Program-made: the position numbers and the translations under genes
NCBI RefSeq assembly: GCF_003073375.1
Contig: NZ_CP029002.1
Span: forward strand, 1,970,001-2,034,000
Direction: 5' to 3'
DNA length: 64,000 nt
DNA from: Lysinibacillus sp. 2017
Lineage (GTDB): Bacteria; Bacillota; Bacilli; Bacillales_A; Planococcaceae
In this document: piece by piece, positions 63,133 through 64,000 of the stretch
Layout of the letters: the number at the start of each line of letters is the position of its first letter
How positions within the stretch are numbered: the stretch's first letter is position 1
The notes under the pieces: generated by a model
The model's input: only the letters and a program-made list of their open reading frames with translations
The model's database searches: none
What the model was told of the DNA's origin: nothing

Positions 63133-63672
63133 TTATGTCTCTATGTTTATCATAATAACAAAGACTGCCACTACGATTAGAAATGCTATGATCACTGTTA
63201 ACCAGCTAATTTTCACCTTTTTTAATAAACGGTCCACAATATAGAATACGGTCGCCGAAACGATCCCAAACACTTGAAATACTGCGCCACAGCAAAAATG
63301 AAGGATGAAAGAAGCAATTTCACGAGAACGAGGTTTTTTAAAAATGTCCTTACTGAGCCAGTCACTAAAGAAGGAAGCAAGAACGCCGTATGTAAGTGCA
63401 AACATCATGTTTAAATAAAATAAACTAAAAAAACCGTTTATATTGAAGCCACCAAACATTGAAAAGATCAGTGTAAATATCAAACTACTAACCATAGCTG
63501 TTAATAGTTTTCTTTTTAGAAGTATCGAAATTGTAAAAATCCCCTCTCTTATTTGTTTTAAAATCTCATAACAAGCATTCTCAAAAATAGCTTTAAACTC
63601 TATTTCATTTTCACGGCCAAGGCTCGCGTAAGCACTGTACTTAATCACTCTTGAGGTAATAAATGTGCTCAT
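63133..63672 (-). CDS. Integral membrane protein, function unknown
   Basis: This 179-residue protein has a ~50-residue cytoplasmic N-terminus and four hydrophobic helices (about 58-76, 80-102, 122-146, 155-175), without catalytic motifs. The last helix is followed by a short acidic end. The ribosome site before the ATG is weak. It is a single gene between the SDR gene and a short-peptide ORF on the other strand. The layout is vaguely Yip1-like, but I cannot assign a family. Confidence 0.6.
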   Translation of the reverse strand: MSTFITSRVIKYSAYASLGRENEIEFKAIFENACYEILKQIREGIFTISILLKRKLLTAMVSSLIFTLIFSMFGGFNINGFFSLFYLNMMFALTYGVLASFFSDWLSKDIFKKPRSREIASFILHFCCGAVFQVFGIVSATVFYIVDRLLKKVKISWLTVIIAFLIVVAVFVIMINIET

Positions 63673-63754
63673 TATGAGTTCGGATTGTATATTGCGATAA
63701 CATTACAAATTATACTATCTTTAGTAGGTGGAAAAAAAGGGGAGTTTTAATTTA

Positions 63755-63862
63755 ATGACAATAAAGTTCGATAAAAGAGCATTTATAATACCTCTATGTA
63801 TACTAATCATCTGGTTATTTGTACCGGGTGCGGCAAATTGCATTAGTAAAGGCTTTAAATAA
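63755..63862 (+). CDS. 35-residue membrane peptide
   Basis: The ATG follows GGGGAG by ten bases. The product has a basic N-terminus (KFDKR), a hydrophobic helix (FIIPLCILIIWLFV), then PGA and a short polar tail ending SKGFK. A hairpin with a T-tract lies 60 nt downstream. The PGA codons carry the TGTACC-G-GGTGC palindrome found elsewhere in this region. It could be a small toxin or signal peptide. No family is known to me. Confidence 0.45.
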   Translation: MTIKFDKRAFIIPLCILIIWLFVPGAANCISKGFK

Positions 63863-63919
63863 AGTTTAATTATTTGTCATTCAATCTACTAATTGTTTAA
63901 AGTGCAAACGCATAAAAAT

Positions 63920-63955
63920 GAGCCATAGAAGTCAAGCTACTTCCCTGGCTCTTTT
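63920..63955 (+). terminator. Terminator of short-peptide gene
   Basis: The arms GAGCCATAGAAGT / ACTTCCCTGGCTC have one internal mismatch region and are followed by TTTTAATT on the plus strand. Confidence 0.7.
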
Positions 63956-64000
63956 AATTAAATTTTATTATCTGCTATCTAGTACTTTTAAATCTCTCTC

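Noticed and set aside
1-64000. CRISPR array or tRNA/rRNA genes
   Set aside because: No regularly spaced repeats and no cloverleaf or rRNA-like stretches were noticed on reading both strands.

Overview
The window is AT-rich, low-GC Gram-positive DNA. The evidence is strong Shine-Dalgarno sites (GGAGG), frequent TTG/GTG starts, a proline T-box, a glycine riboswitch, an NsrR/Hmp pair, MhqR boxes, a FadR-type box, a bacilliredoxin, and Ytr-like and Yth-like ABC operons. It looks like a chromosome of the Bacillaceae/Planococcaceae (Solibacillus/Lysinibacillus type). The genus is a guess from gene content. No rRNA, tRNA, CRISPR array, IS element or complete prophage was seen.

1-23 kb is mostly core metabolism and stress response. 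It holds the 5' part of argG with tandem ARG boxes, a divergent nsrR / hmp nitric-oxide defence pair, a metallo-hydrolase behind a FadR-type operator, and T-box-controlled proC. Next come a chemoreceptor, ribonuclease Z and a four-gene quinone/electrophile detoxification operon (mhqR-type regulator, ring-cleaving dioxygenase, flavin reductase, mhqD hydrolase). The stretch ends with a globin-coupled chemoreceptor, a DUF3817-MFS fusion, DNA polymerase IV and a sodium:alanine symporter.

23-47 kb carries a five-gene GntR/ABC transporter operon, an XRE-TPR regulator with an MFS exporter and a zinc-ribbon protein, and an epimerase / BASS transporter / truncated TPP-enzyme cluster. It continues with a CycA-type permease behind a glycine riboswitch, another chemoreceptor, a frameshifted acetyltransferase and aspartase. 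A second MhqR-box locus (YceI protein plus MhqN-like nitroreductase) follows, then an RNase H-like gene, PgeF/YlmD, an RsmJ-like methyltransferase and a bacilliredoxin.

47-64 kb is an accessory zone. It has single-gene units mostly on the minus strand (acetyltransferases, NUDIX, DUF4085, DUF3953-like, C39-like peptidase, YHYH and copper-amine-oxidase stalk proteins, a second DNA sliding clamp). Mixed in are 5'-truncated gene stubs, short peptide ORFs, a 119-bp direct duplication, a 31-bp direct repeat and several related hairpins without T-tracts next to gene ends. A YthPQ-like ABC exporter and an SDR enzyme lie toward the right end.

Three copies of a structured intergenic repeat (near 7.9, 11.7 and 40.3 kb) link the core part. 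Two of them carry a central hairpin whose arms differ in sequence but stay fully complementary. This repeat and the cassette-like hairpins of the accessory zone are the best candidates for undescribed biology here.
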